From: an uncultured Prevotellaceae bacterium
Lineage (GTDB): Bacteria; Bacteroidota; Bacteroidia; Bacteroidales; Bacteroidaceae
Assembly (NCBI GenBank): GCA_902769705.1
Contig: CACXPX010000002.1
Location: forward strand, 124,001-188,000
DNA length: 64,000 bases
Direction of reading: 5' to 3'
Shown: piece after piece, positions 18,591-27,124 of the stretch
How positions within the stretch are numbered: the stretch's first letter is position 1
How the letters are laid out: every line of letters starts with the position of its first letter
Made by a program: the position numbers and the translations under genes
The notes under the pieces: model-generated
Databases searched by the model: none
What the model was told of the DNA's origin: nothing
What the model saw: the letters and a program-made list of their open reading frames with translations, nothing else

Positions 18591-18610
18591 CAACCAAAAA
18601 GAAGACGAAG

Positions 18611-19966
18611 ATGAAGAAACTATATATCGAGACCTATGGTTGCCAGATGAATGTGGCAGACTCAGAAGTGGTGGCGAGCGTGATGCAAATGGCTGGCTAT
18701 GAGACGTGTGAGTCTTTGGAAGAAGCCGACGCGGTGTTCCTGAACACCTGTTCGGTGCGCGAAAATGCGGAGAACAAAATCTATCACCGACTGAGAGAAC
18801 TGAGGGGCCTGACCCTCCCAAAGAAGGGCGACTCTTCAACCGAGAAAGGTTCCCGGCTGATCATCGGCGTGCTGGGCTGTATGGCCGAACGCGTGAAAGA
18901 TGAACTGATCAACGAACACGGAGTGGACTTGGTGGCTGGTCCTGATGCATATTTGTCATTGCCCGACCTGATTGCGCAATGCGAACTGGGGCAGAAAGCA
19001 ATGAATATCGAACTGTCACTCACGGAGACTTATCGTGACATTGTGCCGCAACGAATGGCTGTAGGACGCAAGATTGGCGGATTCGTAAGTATCATGCGCG
19101 GTTGCAACAACTTCTGCCACTATTGCATAGTGCCCTACACACGAGGTCGTGAGCGGTCGAGAGATGTGGAAAGCATCCTGCGCGAAGTGCGCGACTTACG
19201 CGATCGTGGGTTCAAGGAGGTGACTTTGCTGGGACAGAATGTGAATAGTTATCAGTTCAAAGTCGAAAGTTCAGACTCTGTCGTTGATTTCCCTCAATTG
19301 CTGAGAATGGTGGCACAAGCGGTTCCTGAGATGCGTGTGCGCTTCACAACAAGCCATCCGAAGGACATGAGCGACGAGACTTTACGCGTGATAGCCGAAG
19401 AGCCAAACGTTTGCCGGCAGATTCACTTGCCCGTGCAGAGTGGAAGCGACAAAATTCTTCGATTGATGAACCGCAAGTACACTCGCGAGTGGTATCTGGA
19501 GCGTGTAGCGGCCATCCGCCGCATCGTACCCGATTGCGGTCTGTCGACCGACATTTTCGTGGGTTATCACGATGAGACAGAGGAAGACCATCAACTCTCT
19601 TTGTCGTTGATGCGAGAGGTGGGCTACGACTCGGCTTTCATGTTCAAATACTCGGAGCGGCCAGGAACGTATGCTTCGAAACATCTGCCCGACAACGTGC
19701 CCGAAGAGGTGAAATTGCGCCGACTGAACGAACTTATCGCCCTGCAAACAGAACTATCGGCACAAGCAAACAAGAAGGAAGAGGGCTTGGTGCGCGAAGT
19801 GCTGGTGGAAGGTTTCAGCAAGCGCAGCCGCGAACAGCTCTGCGGCCGAACGGAGCAAGGCAAGATGGTGGTGTTCGACAAGTGTGGCCAACACATAGGC
19901 GACTTGGTTCGCGTACGCATTACGGGTAGCACATCGGCAACTTTGTTAGGAAAAGTGGAGGCATAA
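18611..19966 (+). CDS. miaB: tRNA-2-methylthio-N6-isopentenyladenosine synthase
   Basis: A 451-residue radical-SAM methylthiotransferase that adds the methylthio group to i6A37 of tRNA. The N-terminal UPF0004 domain carries cluster cysteines C11 (ETYGCQMN), C47 (LNTCSVRE) and C90 (VLGCMAE). The radical-SAM cluster is C165, C169 and C172 (RGCNNFCHYCIVPY), followed by TRGRERSR. A C-terminal TRAM domain (residues about 385-450) binds tRNA. The frame is open upstream to 18509, but the family starts at MKKLYIETYG and the putative -7 box lies between, so I use 18611. It is transcribed alone, with a hairpin terminator after it. Confidence 0.95.
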   Translation: MKKLYIETYGCQMNVADSEVVASVMQMAGYETCESLEEADAVFLNTCSVRENAENKIYHRLRELRGLTLPKKGDSSTEKGSRLIIGVLGCMAERVKDELINEHGVDLVAGPDAYLSLPDLIAQCELGQKAMNIELSLTETYRDIVPQRMAVGRKIGGFVSIMRGCNNFCHYCIVPYTRGRERSRDVESILREVRDLRDRGFKEVTLLGQNVNSYQFKVESSDSVVDFPQLLRMVAQAVPEMRVRFTTSHPKDMSDETLRVIAEEPNVCRQIHLPVQSGSDKILRLMNRKYTREWYLERVAAIRRIVPDCGLSTDIFVGYHDETEEDHQLSLSLMREVGYDSAFMFKYSERPGTYASKHLPDNVPEEVKLRRLNELIALQTELSAQANKKEEGLVREVLVEGFSKRSREQLCGRTEQGKMVVFDKCGQHIGDLVRVRITGSTSATLLGKVEA

Positions 19967-19984
19967 AACCCAATCCTAAAGCAT

Positions 19985-20024
19985 AAGGCAATGAAAAGAC
20001 TCGTTCTATCATTGCCTTTTTTAT
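19985..20024 (+). terminator. Intrinsic terminator after miaB
   Basis: AAGGCAATGA at 19985-19994 pairs with TCATTGCCTT at 20009-20018 around a 14-nt loop, followed by a T-rich run to 20024. It lies 19 bp after the miaB stop. Confidence 0.8.
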
Positions 20025-20135
20025 TTTGAAAAAGCACGACAAAATTTTGTCAACTTTTTCGTTCAATCTAGAAAAGAAATGTGTAAAGAATATTTACTTT
20101 CTCGCTTTTCAACCCTCACTTTCAGCTGGCAGATT

Positions 20136-20267
20136 TGTCATTTGCGGCTTCTGAGGGTGTCATTTGTGGTCTTTGACCTTGTCATTTGTGGCATTTGAGC
20201 CGCTTATTTGCCACATATGAGAGCCTCAAAGCATAGCTCTGACAACCCAAAAGCATCGTTTTCGTTG
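20136..20267. repeat. 22-bp-unit array B (6 units)
   Basis: Six gap-free 22-bp units start at 20136, 20158, 20180, 20202, 20224 and 20246. Cores: GTCATTTGCGGCTTCTGAG, GTCATTTGTGGTCTTTGAC, GTCATTTGTGGCATTTGAG, TTATTTGCCACATATGAG, TCAAAGCATAGCTCTGAC and CAAAAGCATCGTTTTCG. Outer arms GTCA and TGAC/TGAG are held constant while the centre changes. Units 3 and 4 are near reverse complements (TCATTTGTGGCA against TGCCACATATGA) and could pair in single-stranded form. Confidence 0.75.
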
Positions 20268-20283
20268 GTCAAAAAAATGTAAG

Positions 20284-20317
20284 AAAAACGGAAGCCGTTG
20301 ACAATCAACGACTTCCG
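20284..20317 (-). terminator. Hairpin in repeat B, likely terminator for ompA
   Basis: CGGAAG-C-CGTTGA (20289-20301) pairs with TCAACG-A-CTTCCG (20305-20317) with one internal mismatch and a 3-nt loop. On the minus strand the stem is followed by TTTTT (20284-20288), the arrangement of an intrinsic terminator for ompA. The same hairpin is kept in copy C. Confidence 0.65.
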
Positions 20318-20469
20318 AAAATATCGATTTTTGGCCATTTTCGCACCAAAATCTTGTTCACTTCAAAAAACAGGCCGCCATTTAGGCCCAAAATTCGGAA
20401 TTTTCTTTACAATTGGCAGCAGATGAAACCATATGCAAACAGGCTTCTGACAGCCAGAAATCCAATCGC

Positions 20470-21615
20470 TTATTGAATGATTTGCGTCTCAGTATGGCTG
20501 CCCTTGCCGTCGATGATGACGCAACGGTTCTTGTCGTTCTCATCGAAAGGTTGAACGGTATCACCCTTGTAGTCTACAGAGATGCGGCTAGCGTCGCAAC
20601 CATACTTGTCAATGAGCTCCTGACGGCAGTTCTCGGCACGTTTCTTGGAGTATCCGATGTTGAGCGTGGGATTACCTGTACCCTTGTCAGCATAGCCAAC
20701 AATCATCACTCGAGCATCAGCATTGCGCTTCATGAAATCGGCCACTTTCTGCATCTGGCGCACACCAACCTCGGGATCACTCTTGCAGATGACGTAGAAG
20801 ATTTCCTCGTGGAGCGTTTCGTTGACTGTGATTTCACGCTTCACCGGCTCACGGATAATAGGTTTCTGAGGCTCGGGCTCTTGCACAACAACGGGCTCGG
20901 GCTCTACGACTGGTTCGGGTTGCACTACGGGCTCGGGCTTCTTCTCGCTGCACTTCTTATACTTGTATCCGAAGCGGAAGCTAAGACCGAGTTGAGCGGT
21001 GAACATCCAATCGTCAGCATCGTTGGTCTTCGAATTGAAACGGTCGCTCAAGCTGTTGGCAGCCACTTCAAGCGAGAGTCCAATAGGCTTGGTTACGTTG
21101 GTTTCCACACGCAAACCTGCACGGATATTATGCGAAAGTCGGTTCTTATCCCAAGCCAACGGCGTGTTGATGCCAGGATTAGCGGCGCGCAGGTCTTTCA
21201 ACTCGTCGTTGTTCCAAGCGTTGGTGAGCCCGAATCCTCCGACAAGAATGAGGTTGAGCGGACGCGAATAGTTCTTGCTGAAGAGGTTGCTGACGTTGAG
21301 CAACAAGTCGGCATCGGTTGTGATATAGTTCCATTTGTAGTACTTGTCGAGGGTGTCGAATCCACTCTTCGACTGCCACCCGTTCACATGGAGGCGCAGT
21401 CCTACAGCTGGGAAGAAATAATGTCCGAAGGATAGTGATGCTGTGGGCATCAGGAGTTTGTCGATAGGCGCGTCGGTTGAAGTGAAGTGAACTCCGCCTT
21501 GTGCTTCAACAAAGGAATAAGATTTGAGTTTTCCTTGTTCAGATTCTTGCGCCATTGTCGGCATTGCAAACAGAATAGCAGCCAATGCCGTTGTCAGTAG
21601 TCGTTTCGTTTTCAT
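20470..21615 (-). CDS. OmpA-family outer membrane protein
   Basis: A 381-residue protein with a signal peptide (residues 1-23, ending PTMAQ), an N-terminal beta-barrel of about 210 residues (alternating strands such as LNLILVGGFGLTNAW), a Pro/Glu/Val linker (EPVVQPEPVVEPEPVVVQEP) at about 230-255, and a C-terminal OmpA peptidoglycan-binding domain (VGYADKGTGNPTLN, YSKKRAENCRQELI). It anchors the outer membrane to the cell wall. It is transcribed alone from the promoter at 21656-21687 and probably ends at the hairpin in repeat B. A repetitive linker of this type is common in Bacteroidetes OmpA proteins. Confidence 0.92.
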   Translation of the reverse strand: MKTKRLLTTALAAILFAMPTMAQESEQGKLKSYSFVEAQGGVHFTSTDAPIDKLLMPTASLSFGHYFFPAVGLRLHVNGWQSKSGFDTLDKYYKWNYITTDADLLLNVSNLFSKNYSRPLNLILVGGFGLTNAWNNDELKDLRAANPGINTPLAWDKNRLSHNIRAGLRVETNVTKPIGLSLEVAANSLSDRFNSKTNDADDWMFTAQLGLSFRFGYKYKKCSEKKPEPVVQPEPVVEPEPVVVQEPEPQKPIIREPVKREITVNETLHEEIFYVICKSDPEVGVRQMQKVADFMKRNADARVMIVGYADKGTGNPTLNIGYSKKRAENCRQELIDKYGCDASRISVDYKGDTVQPFDENDKNRCVIIDGKGSHTETQIIQ

Positions 21616-21655
21616 AATTCAGAGGTTTGTTTTTGATGAATTGATATTTTCGATG

Positions 21656-21687
21656 CAAATTTAACTTTTCTTGTTTAAAATAGCAAA
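21656..21687 (-). promoter_or_regulatory. Promoter of ompA
   Basis: On the minus strand: TTTG (21684-21687), 20-bp spacer, TAAATTTG (21656-21663). Full match to the Bacteroidetes consensus, about 40 bp before the ompA start codon. Confidence 0.72.
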
Positions 21688-21693
21688 TTTTTC

Positions 21694-21725
21694 TTCGCAT
21701 TTATCGTGCAAAATGCTTAACTTTG
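21694..21725 (+). promoter_or_regulatory. Promoter of the GNAT-parE operon
   Basis: TTCG (21694-21697), 20-bp spacer, TAACTTTG (21718-21725). The -7 box is a full match and the -33 box 3 of 4. It faces away from the ompA promoter with only a few bases between the two -33 boxes. Confidence 0.6.
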
Positions 21726-21809
21726 CACATTATAAGATGCATCTTGACCGTTTGAGCGCCTAAAGACGGCGTGAAAGCGGCGGCCTTTACTTAAACTGAC
21801 GAAAGAAAA

Positions 21810-22961
21810 ATGCCCACAGTAGAAATCAAGAAGGTGTCCTCCCGAAGGGACTTGAAGAAGTTTGTGGAGTTCCACTACGACCTTTACAAAGGAAACAAAT
21901 ATGATGCCCCGAACTTGTTCAGCGACGACATGAACACGCTGGACGAGCAGAAGAACGCTGCTTTCGAGTTTTGCGAGGCCGAGTACTATATCGCCTACAA
22001 GGACGGGAAGGTGGCTGGCCGTGTGGCTGCTATCATCAACCATCATGCCAATGAGAAATGGCAGCGCAAGAGTGTGCGCTTTGGCTGGATTGACTTCATC
22101 GACGATACGGAAGTTTCGGAAGCCTTGATGAAGGCAGTGGAGGACTATGGCCGCAAGAAAGGGATGACGGAGGTGATAGGGCCACTTGGCTTTACCGATA
22201 TGGACCCTGAGGGCATGCTGACCTACGGCTTCGAGGAACTGGGCACTATGGCCACGCTCTACAACTATCCCTACTACCCGAAACACATCGAGCGGTTGGG
22301 CGGATACGTGAAGGACAACGACTATGTGGAATACAAAGTCTATGTGCCGGATAAGATTCCCGAGAAGATGGTGAAAATCTCTGAGATGATTATGAAACGC
22401 TACAACCTCCACGTGCGCACAACAACGAAGAAAGAAGTGTTCGAGGAAGGTATGGGACAGAAGATTTTCGATGTCATCAACGAGACGTTCGGTCATCTCT
22501 ATGGCTACAGCACACTGTCGGAGAACCAAATCAAGCAATACGTTGACATGTATTTCCCAATGATTGACCTCGACCTCGTACCCATCATCGAAGACTGGTC
22601 GACCGAGGAGCACAAGGTGGTGGGAGTGGGTATCACGTTGCCCTCGCTGACGTTGGCCTTACAGAAATGCTGGCGCGGTAGGCTCTACCCATTCGGATGG
22701 TGGCACATCCTGCGCGCTCTGAAGATGCACAAAGCGCCTTGCGCCGATTTGTTGCTCATTGGCGTGTTGCCCGAATATCGCAAGAAGGGCGCCAACGCTC
22801 TGCTCTTCTATCACCTCATTCCCTTCTATCAGAAATACGGCTTCGCGTGGGGTGAGACGCATGTGGAAATGGAAACCAATGACAAAGTGCAAAGCCAATG
22901 GATGTACTTCGAGCACGAACAGCACAAACGCCGCAGATGCTATAAGAAGGTGATAGGATAA
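21810..22961 (+). CDS. GNAT-like N-acetyltransferase-fold protein
   Basis: A 383-residue cytoplasmic protein of a family widespread in Bacteroidales. The C-terminal third looks like a GNAT acyl-CoA-binding core (ADLLLIGVLPEYRKKGANALLF, with the R-K-K-G-A-N pyrophosphate loop). The N-terminal part (FVEFHYDLYKGNKYDAP, VAGRVAAIINHHAN) resembles a second, degenerate GNAT domain. Substrate and acyl donor are unknown. It is the first gene of an operon and lies 24 bp before parE. Confidence 0.7.
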   Translation: MPTVEIKKVSSRRDLKKFVEFHYDLYKGNKYDAPNLFSDDMNTLDEQKNAAFEFCEAEYYIAYKDGKVAGRVAAIINHHANEKWQRKSVRFGWIDFIDDTEVSEALMKAVEDYGRKKGMTEVIGPLGFTDMDPEGMLTYGFEELGTMATLYNYPYYPKHIERLGGYVKDNDYVEYKVYVPDKIPEKMVKISEMIMKRYNLHVRTTTKKEVFEEGMGQKIFDVINETFGHLYGYSTLSENQIKQYVDMYFPMIDLDLVPIIEDWSTEEHKVVGVGITLPSLTLALQKCWRGRLYPFGWWHILRALKMHKAPCADLLLIGVLPEYRKKGANALLFYHLIPFYQKYGFAWGETHVEMETNDKVQSQWMYFEHEQHKRRRCYKKVIG

Positions 22962-22985
22962 TAACGACTTAAACATACATTCTGA

Positions 22986-25037
22986 ATGCCAGAAGACAAT
23001 ATAATAACAGACAATGAAAACCTGCAACCGCAGGTGGAATATACTGACGATAATATCCGACACCTTTCGGATATGGAGCACGTGCGCACTCGTCCGGGCA
23101 TGTATATCGGAAGATTGGGCGATGGTCAACTGCCTGAAGACGGCATCTACGTGCTGCTGAAGGAGGTGATTGACAATAGTATTGACGAATTCAAGATGAA
23201 TGCCGGCAAACGCATTGAGGTGGACATCGATGAGCAGTTGCGAGTTAGTATTCGCGACTACGGGCGCGGTATTCCACAAGGAAAACTCAAGGAGGCGGTC
23301 AGCAAACTGAACACTGGCGGCAAATACGATTCGAAGGCGTTCAAGAAGTCGGTGGGATTGAATGGCGTAGGTGTGAAAGCCGTCAATGCGCTGAGTGCAC
23401 GTTTTGAGGTGAAGTCTTATCGTGAAGGTAAAGTGCGCCACTTGGTCTTCGAACGCGGCGTGATGAAAAGCGACAAGACACTGAAGAGCAACGACGAGAA
23501 CGGTACCTATATCTTCTTCGAACCCGACCCAACTCTGTTCAAGGGATACCAGTTCCACGATGACATCGTGGAAACTATGCTTCGCAACTACACTTACCTG
23601 AACTCGGGCCTCATCATCATGTATAACGGAAGGCGCATTGTCAGCCGAAACGGGTTGCAAGACCTGCTCAACGATAACATGACGAATGACGGTCTCTACC
23701 CCATTATCCATTGCAAGGGCGAGGACATTGAGATTGCATTCACTCATGCCAACCAATACGGTGAGGAATACCACTCGTTTGTCAACGGACAGCATACCAC
23801 ACAAGGCGGCACTCACCAAAGTGCTTTCAAGGAACATATTGCCAAGACCATCAAGGAGTTCTATGGAAAGAACTACGAATACGGCGACATCCGTAACGGC
23901 ATCGTGGCCGCTATCGCTCTGAATGTGGAGGAACCCGTGTTTGAGAGCCAGACAAAGATAAAACTCGGCTCGACATCTATGGCTCCAAACGGTGACGTGT
24001 CGATTAACAAATACGTGGGCGACTTCATCAAACAACAGGTGGACAACTATCTGCACAAGAACCCCGACGTAGCTGAGGTGATGCAGCAGAAAATCACAGA
24101 AAGCGAACGTGAGCGTAAAGCAATGGCTGGCGTGACAAAACTGGCACGTGAAAGGGCGAAGAAGGCAAACCTGCACAACAAGAAGCTGCGCGATTGCCGT
24201 ATCCATTATAGCGACACGAAGAACGACCGCAAAGAGGAGAGCTCCATCTTCATCACTGAAGGCGACTCGGCAAGTGGAAGCATCACCAAGAGCCGCGACG
24301 TTAACACGCAGGCCGTGTTCTCTTTGCGCGGAAAACCGCTAAACTCGTTCGGACTCACCAAAAAGGTGGTTTACGAAAACGAGGAGTTCAACCTGTTGCA
24401 AGCCGCACTAGATATTGAAGAGGGAATTGACTCTCTGCGTTACAACAAAGTTATCGTGGCCACAGATGCCGATGTCGATGGCATGCACATCCGACTGCTC
24501 ATCATCACTTTCTTCTTGCAGTTCTTCCCCGAACTCATCAAGAAAGGGCATGTCTATGTGTTGCAGACACCACTTTTCCGTGTTCGCAACCGAAGAACCA
24601 AAATTAAGAACAAACAAGTCATCGCCGAGGCCGATGCCAAGCAACAGGCATCCAACGCAAAAAAATCGGACTTTATCACCCACTATTGCTACAGCGACGA
24701 AGAACGGCTGAAGGCCATCCAAGAACTCGGACCTGACCCCGAAATCACTCGCTTCAAGGGACTTGGAGAAATCTCGCCTGAGGAATTCGTGCATTTCATC
24801 GGCCCTGACATGCGATTGGAACAAGTTACACTACACAAGAACGACCAAGTGCAAAAACTCCTCGAATACTACATGGGGAAGAATACTCCCGAAAGGCAAA
24901 ACTTCATCATCGACAATCTTGTCATCGAAGAAGACTTGCCTGAAGACGAGGAAGACGACCCACCCCAACCCTCCCTTAGGGAGGGAGAAAATAGCCATTC
25001 TTCCGAAGAAAAGATTTATGGATTACAAAACCGCTAG
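22986..25037 (+). CDS. parE: DNA topoisomerase IV subunit B
   Basis: A 683-residue type IIA topoisomerase ATPase subunit that, with ParC, unlinks daughter chromosomes. GHKL ATPase motifs are [10 protein letters not shown] (Glu60, Asn64), DYGRGIP (about 92) and [13 protein letters not shown] (about 125). TOPRIM motifs are [11 protein letters not shown] (about 422-432) and [12 protein letters not shown] (about 493-504). [19 protein letters not shown] near the N-terminus favours the Bacteroidetes ParE over GyrB. The last 28 residues, starting [12 protein letters not shown], are not ParE-like; they are the translation of a CCCTCCC/GGGAGGG repeat and the start of the next gene. No parC is in the window. 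Confidence 0.88.
   Translation: MPEDNIITDNENLQPQVEYTDDNIRHLSDMEHVRTRPGMYIGRLGDGQLPEDGIYVLLKEVIDNSIDEFKMNAGKRIEVDIDEQLRVSIRDYGRGIPQGKLKEAVSKLNTGGKYDSKAFKKSVGLNGVGVKAVNALSARFEVKSYREGKVRHLVFERGVMKSDKTLKSNDENGTYIFFEPDPTLFKGYQFHDDIVETMLRNYTYLNSGLIIMYNGRRIVSRNGLQDLLNDNMTNDGLYPIIHCKGEDIEIAFTHANQYGEEYHSFVNGQHTTQGGTHQSAFKEHIAKTIKEFYGKNYEYGDIRNGIVAAIALNVEEPVFESQTKIKLGSTSMAPNGDVSINKYVGDFIKQQVDNYLHKNPDVAEVMQQKITESERERKAMAGVTKLARERAKKANLHNKKLRDCRIHYSDTKNDRKEESSIFITEGDSASGSITKSRDVNTQAVFSLRGKPLNSFGLTKKVVYENEEFNLLQAALDIEEGIDSLRYNKVIVATDADVDGMHIRLLIITFFLQFFPELIKKGHVYVLQTPLFRVRNRRTKIKNKQVIAEADAKQQASNAKKSDFITHYCYSDEERLKAIQELGPDPEITRFKGLGEISPEEFVHFIGPDMRLEQVTLHKNDQVQKLLEYYMGKNTPERQNFIIDNLVIEEDLPEDEEDDPPQPSLREGENSHSSEEKIYGLQNR
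24961..24985. repeat. G/C-rich palindromic repeat, left copy (in parE 3' end)
   Basis: CCCTCCC (24969-24975) and GGGAGGG (24979-24985) form a palindrome, preceded by CACCCCAA. It is translated as [10 protein letters not shown]. The copy at 25431-25460 has the opposite orientation (GGGTAGGGGTTGG on its far side), so the two make an inverted pair around the DUF559 gene. Confidence 0.75.
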
Positions 25038-25383
25038 TCCTGACAGATACGACATCCTAAAAACATTCGCGAGAGAAAATCGAAAAAACATGACACTCGC
25101 TGAAAGAATTTTGTGGAACGAAATCAGGAACAATCTTTTAGGTCATAAATTCCTTCGACAGCACATCATAGGAGACTTCATCGTGGACTTCTTGTGCTGG
25201 GACTTCGGACTTATTATTGAAGTTGACGGAGGTTACCACGCAGAACGGAATCAACAAGACTCCGACCAACAGCGTGAAGATTGGCTGACATCCATGGGAT
25301 ATAACGTCATCAGATTTTCAAATGAAGAAATATTAAACAACATAGAGAATGTAATCACTATTATTGAAAGAAATTTAGATTAG
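25018..25383 (+). CDS. DUF559 endonuclease-like protein
   Basis: A 121-residue protein of the DUF559 family, which has the fold of very-short-patch-repair-type restriction endonucleases. N-terminal half: [19 protein letters not shown], then [18 protein letters not shown]. The core carries the acidic Glu/Asp pattern [11 protein letters not shown], with [22 protein letters not shown] after it. The ATG at 25018 overlaps the last 20 bases of parE in another frame. Length is typical. It lies exactly between the two inverted CCCTCCC/GGGAGGG copies and may travel with them. Its activity is unproven; a role in repair, or as a passenger of the repeat, are both possible. Confidence 0.85.
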   Translation: MDYKTASPDRYDILKTFARENRKNMTLAERILWNEIRNNLLGHKFLRQHIIGDFIVDFLCWDFGLIIEVDGGYHAERNQQDSDQQREDWLTSMGYNVIRFSNEEILNNIENVITIIERNLD

Positions 25384-25395
25384 CAAATTAAAAAA

Positions 25396-27051
25396 ATGAA
25401 AACATCATACCTGTTGAAAAAACTATTAGCCCCCTCCCTCATAGGGAGGGTAGGGGTTGGTCTTTTATTCCTCTCGTTTACAGCACCTTCTCTCGCTCAA
25501 ATGCGACTGAACCTTGGAAGCGAAAGCCCTATCCGTAAACTTCAGATTGCCGAAATGGCCATCAACAATCTCTATGTAGACTCCGTCGACGAGCAGAAAC
25601 TTGTGGAAGACGGCATACGAGGTATGATTGAGAAACTCGACCCGCACTCCGCCTACTCCACCGCCAAAGAGACTAAAGCCATGAACGAGCCACTGCAAGG
25701 GTCGTTCGAAGGCATCGGTGTGCAGTTCAATATGGTTGAAGACACACTTCTCGTCATTCAGCCCGTACTTGGTGGACCATCAGAGAAGGTGGGAATCCTT
25801 GCAGGCGACCGCATTGTCACTGTCAACGACAGCGCCATCGCAGGTGTGAAGATGTCAAAAGAGGAAATCATGAAGCGTCTGCGAGGCAAGAAAGGTACGA
25901 AAGTGGAATTGGGCATCGTGCGTAGAGGCATCAACGGACACCTGAAGTTCACCGTCACACGCGACAAGATTCCCGTCCATACACTCGACGCCGCATACAT
26001 GATTCGACCAGAAGTCGGCTACATACGCATCGGTTCGTTTGGTGCAACCACCTTCGACGAATTCATGGATGCCTACAGAAAACTGCAAGACCAGCATGCC
26101 ACCAGTCTTATCCTCGACCTACAAGACAACGGAGGCGGATATCTGCAGTCGGCTGTGCAAATAGCCAACCAATTCCTACAACACGGCGACCTCATCGTCT
26201 ATACGCAAGGACGCAGCGTCCCTCGCCAAGAATTCAAAGCTGAAGGCAACGGACTCCTCATCCCCACCTCTTCTTCCGCTGCGGGAACTCAAGGCGAGGC
26301 ATTGCCACGTGTCATTGTTCTCGTGAACGAATACACCGCTTCGGCTGCAGAAATCGTCTCAGGAGCCATCCAAGACCAAGACCGCGGTATCGTCATCGGG
26401 CGACGCACATTCGGCAAGGGACTTGTGCAACGGCCCATCGAGTTTTCAGATGGTTCCATGATACGGCTCACCGTCGCCCATTACTACACGCCCTCAGGAC
26501 GGTGCATCCAAAAACCTTACGTGAAAGGTGAATCCAAGGAATATGCCGAAGACATCGAGAAACGGTTCAAACACGGCGAACTCTACTCTGCCGACAGCAT
26601 CCACTTCGAAGACTCGCTGAAGACTTACACCCTTCGTCGCCATCGTCCCGTCTATGGCGGAGGCGGCATCATGCCCGACATCTTCGTACCACTTGACACA
26701 CTGCAATACACCCCACTCCATCGGCAGCTCGCAGCCAAAAGCATCATCATCAACGCCAACCTGCAGTACGTCGACCAAAATCGCAAACAACTACAGTCCA
26801 GATACAAGACCTTCGAACAGTTCAATCGCGAGTTCGAAGTGCCACAGACGCTGATAGACAAAATCAAAGCACAAGCTGAGAAGGACAAGATAAAAATCAA
26901 GAATCCCGATGAAGAATGGCAGCAAACGATGCCTATGCTACGCACACAGCTGAAAGCCCTCATTGCCCGCGACCTTTGGGACATGTCTGAATACTTTGCT
27001 GTCATGAACCAGCAAAACCATATCGTGCAACGGGCGTTGAAAGAATTTTAG
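25396..27051 (+). CDS. S41-family C-terminal processing protease
   Basis: A 551-residue periplasmic serine protease of the CtpA/Prc type. After the signal sequence comes a short helical region, a PDZ domain (about 80-165, FEGIGVQFN, GGPSEKVGILAGDRIVTVN), and the catalytic core with Ser316 in EYTASAAEIVSG and Lys341 in FGKGLVQRP. It trims periplasmic or outer-membrane proteins. The signal peptide contains APSLIGRVGVGL, which is the translation of the right-hand G/C-rich repeat, so the original leader has been remodelled while keeping hydrophobicity and an AQ cleavage end. It starts 12 bp after the DUF559 gene. Confidence 0.92.
   Translation: MKTSYLLKKLLAPSLIGRVGVGLLFLSFTAPSLAQMRLNLGSESPIRKLQIAEMAINNLYVDSVDEQKLVEDGIRGMIEKLDPHSAYSTAKETKAMNEPLQGSFEGIGVQFNMVEDTLLVIQPVLGGPSEKVGILAGDRIVTVNDSAIAGVKMSKEEIMKRLRGKKGTKVELGIVRRGINGHLKFTVTRDKIPVHTLDAAYMIRPEVGYIRIGSFGATTFDEFMDAYRKLQDQHATSLILDLQDNGGGYLQSAVQIANQFLQHGDLIVYTQGRSVPRQEFKAEGNGLLIPTSSSAAGTQGEALPRVIVLVNEYTASAAEIVSGAIQDQDRGIVIGRRTFGKGLVQRPIEFSDGSMIRLTVAHYYTPSGRCIQKPYVKGESKEYAEDIEKRFKHGELYSADSIHFEDSLKTYTLRRHRPVYGGGGIMPDIFVPLDTLQYTPLHRQLAAKSIIINANLQYVDQNRKQLQSRYKTFEQFNREFEVPQTLIDKIKAQAEKDKIKIKNPDEEWQQTMPMLRTQLKALIARDLWDMSEYFAVMNQQNHIVQRALKEF
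25429..25462. repeat. G/C-rich palindromic repeat, right copy (in S41 signal peptide)
   Basis: CCCCTCCC (25431-25438) and GGGAGGG (25444-25450) form the palindrome, followed by TAGGGGTTGGTC. It is the inverted counterpart of 24961-24985 and is translated in frame as APSLIGRVGVG. Repeats of this kind are scattered through many Bacteroidetes genomes. Confidence 0.75.
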
Positions 27052-27067
27052 AAAGAATAGAATACAA

Positions 27068-27116
27068 AAAGAATGATGCGATGATGGGCTATGTCATCGC
27101 ATCATTCTTTATTTTT
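27068..27116. terminator. Bidirectional intrinsic terminator
   Basis: A perfect 17-bp stem (27068-27084 with 27094-27110, arms containing GAATGATGCGATGA) around a 9-nt loop, with A and T runs on either side. It lies between the convergent S41 protease and lipoprotein genes and should stop both. Confidence 0.88.
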
Positions 27117-27124
27117 CCGAAACT

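Larger units (their letters stand above)
20030..20418. repeat. Long intergenic repeat, copy B (about 390 bp)
   Basis: This stretch and 30904-31294 match along their whole length in the same orientation, with scattered substitutions and a few 1-bp indels. Shared landmarks in order are: CAATCTAGAAAAGA, GTGTAAAGAAT, the 22-bp array (20136-20267), AATGTAAG/GTGTAAG, a hairpin CGGAAGCCGTTG...CAACGACTTCCG, and TTCGCACCAAAATCTT. It fills most of the gap between the convergent miaB and ompA genes. No coding potential, transposase or target-site duplication was recognised. Seen from the minus strand it begins about 50 bp after the ompA stop codon, a position like that of copy C after the GH43 gene. Confidence 0.8.

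Noticed and set aside
20136..20267. TIGR-like guide arrays or integron attC sites
   Set aside because: Guide arrays have longer units with defined edge and loop repeats plus unique spacers, and attC sites have conserved R'/R'' cores with cassettes; neither fits a 22-bp dyad unit, and no Tas-like or integrase gene is nearby.
22659..24206. 515-residue open frame opposite the GNAT gene and parE
   Set aside because: It is the antisense shadow of two well-supported genes; it shows no motif and hydrophobic composition typical of reversed coding frames.
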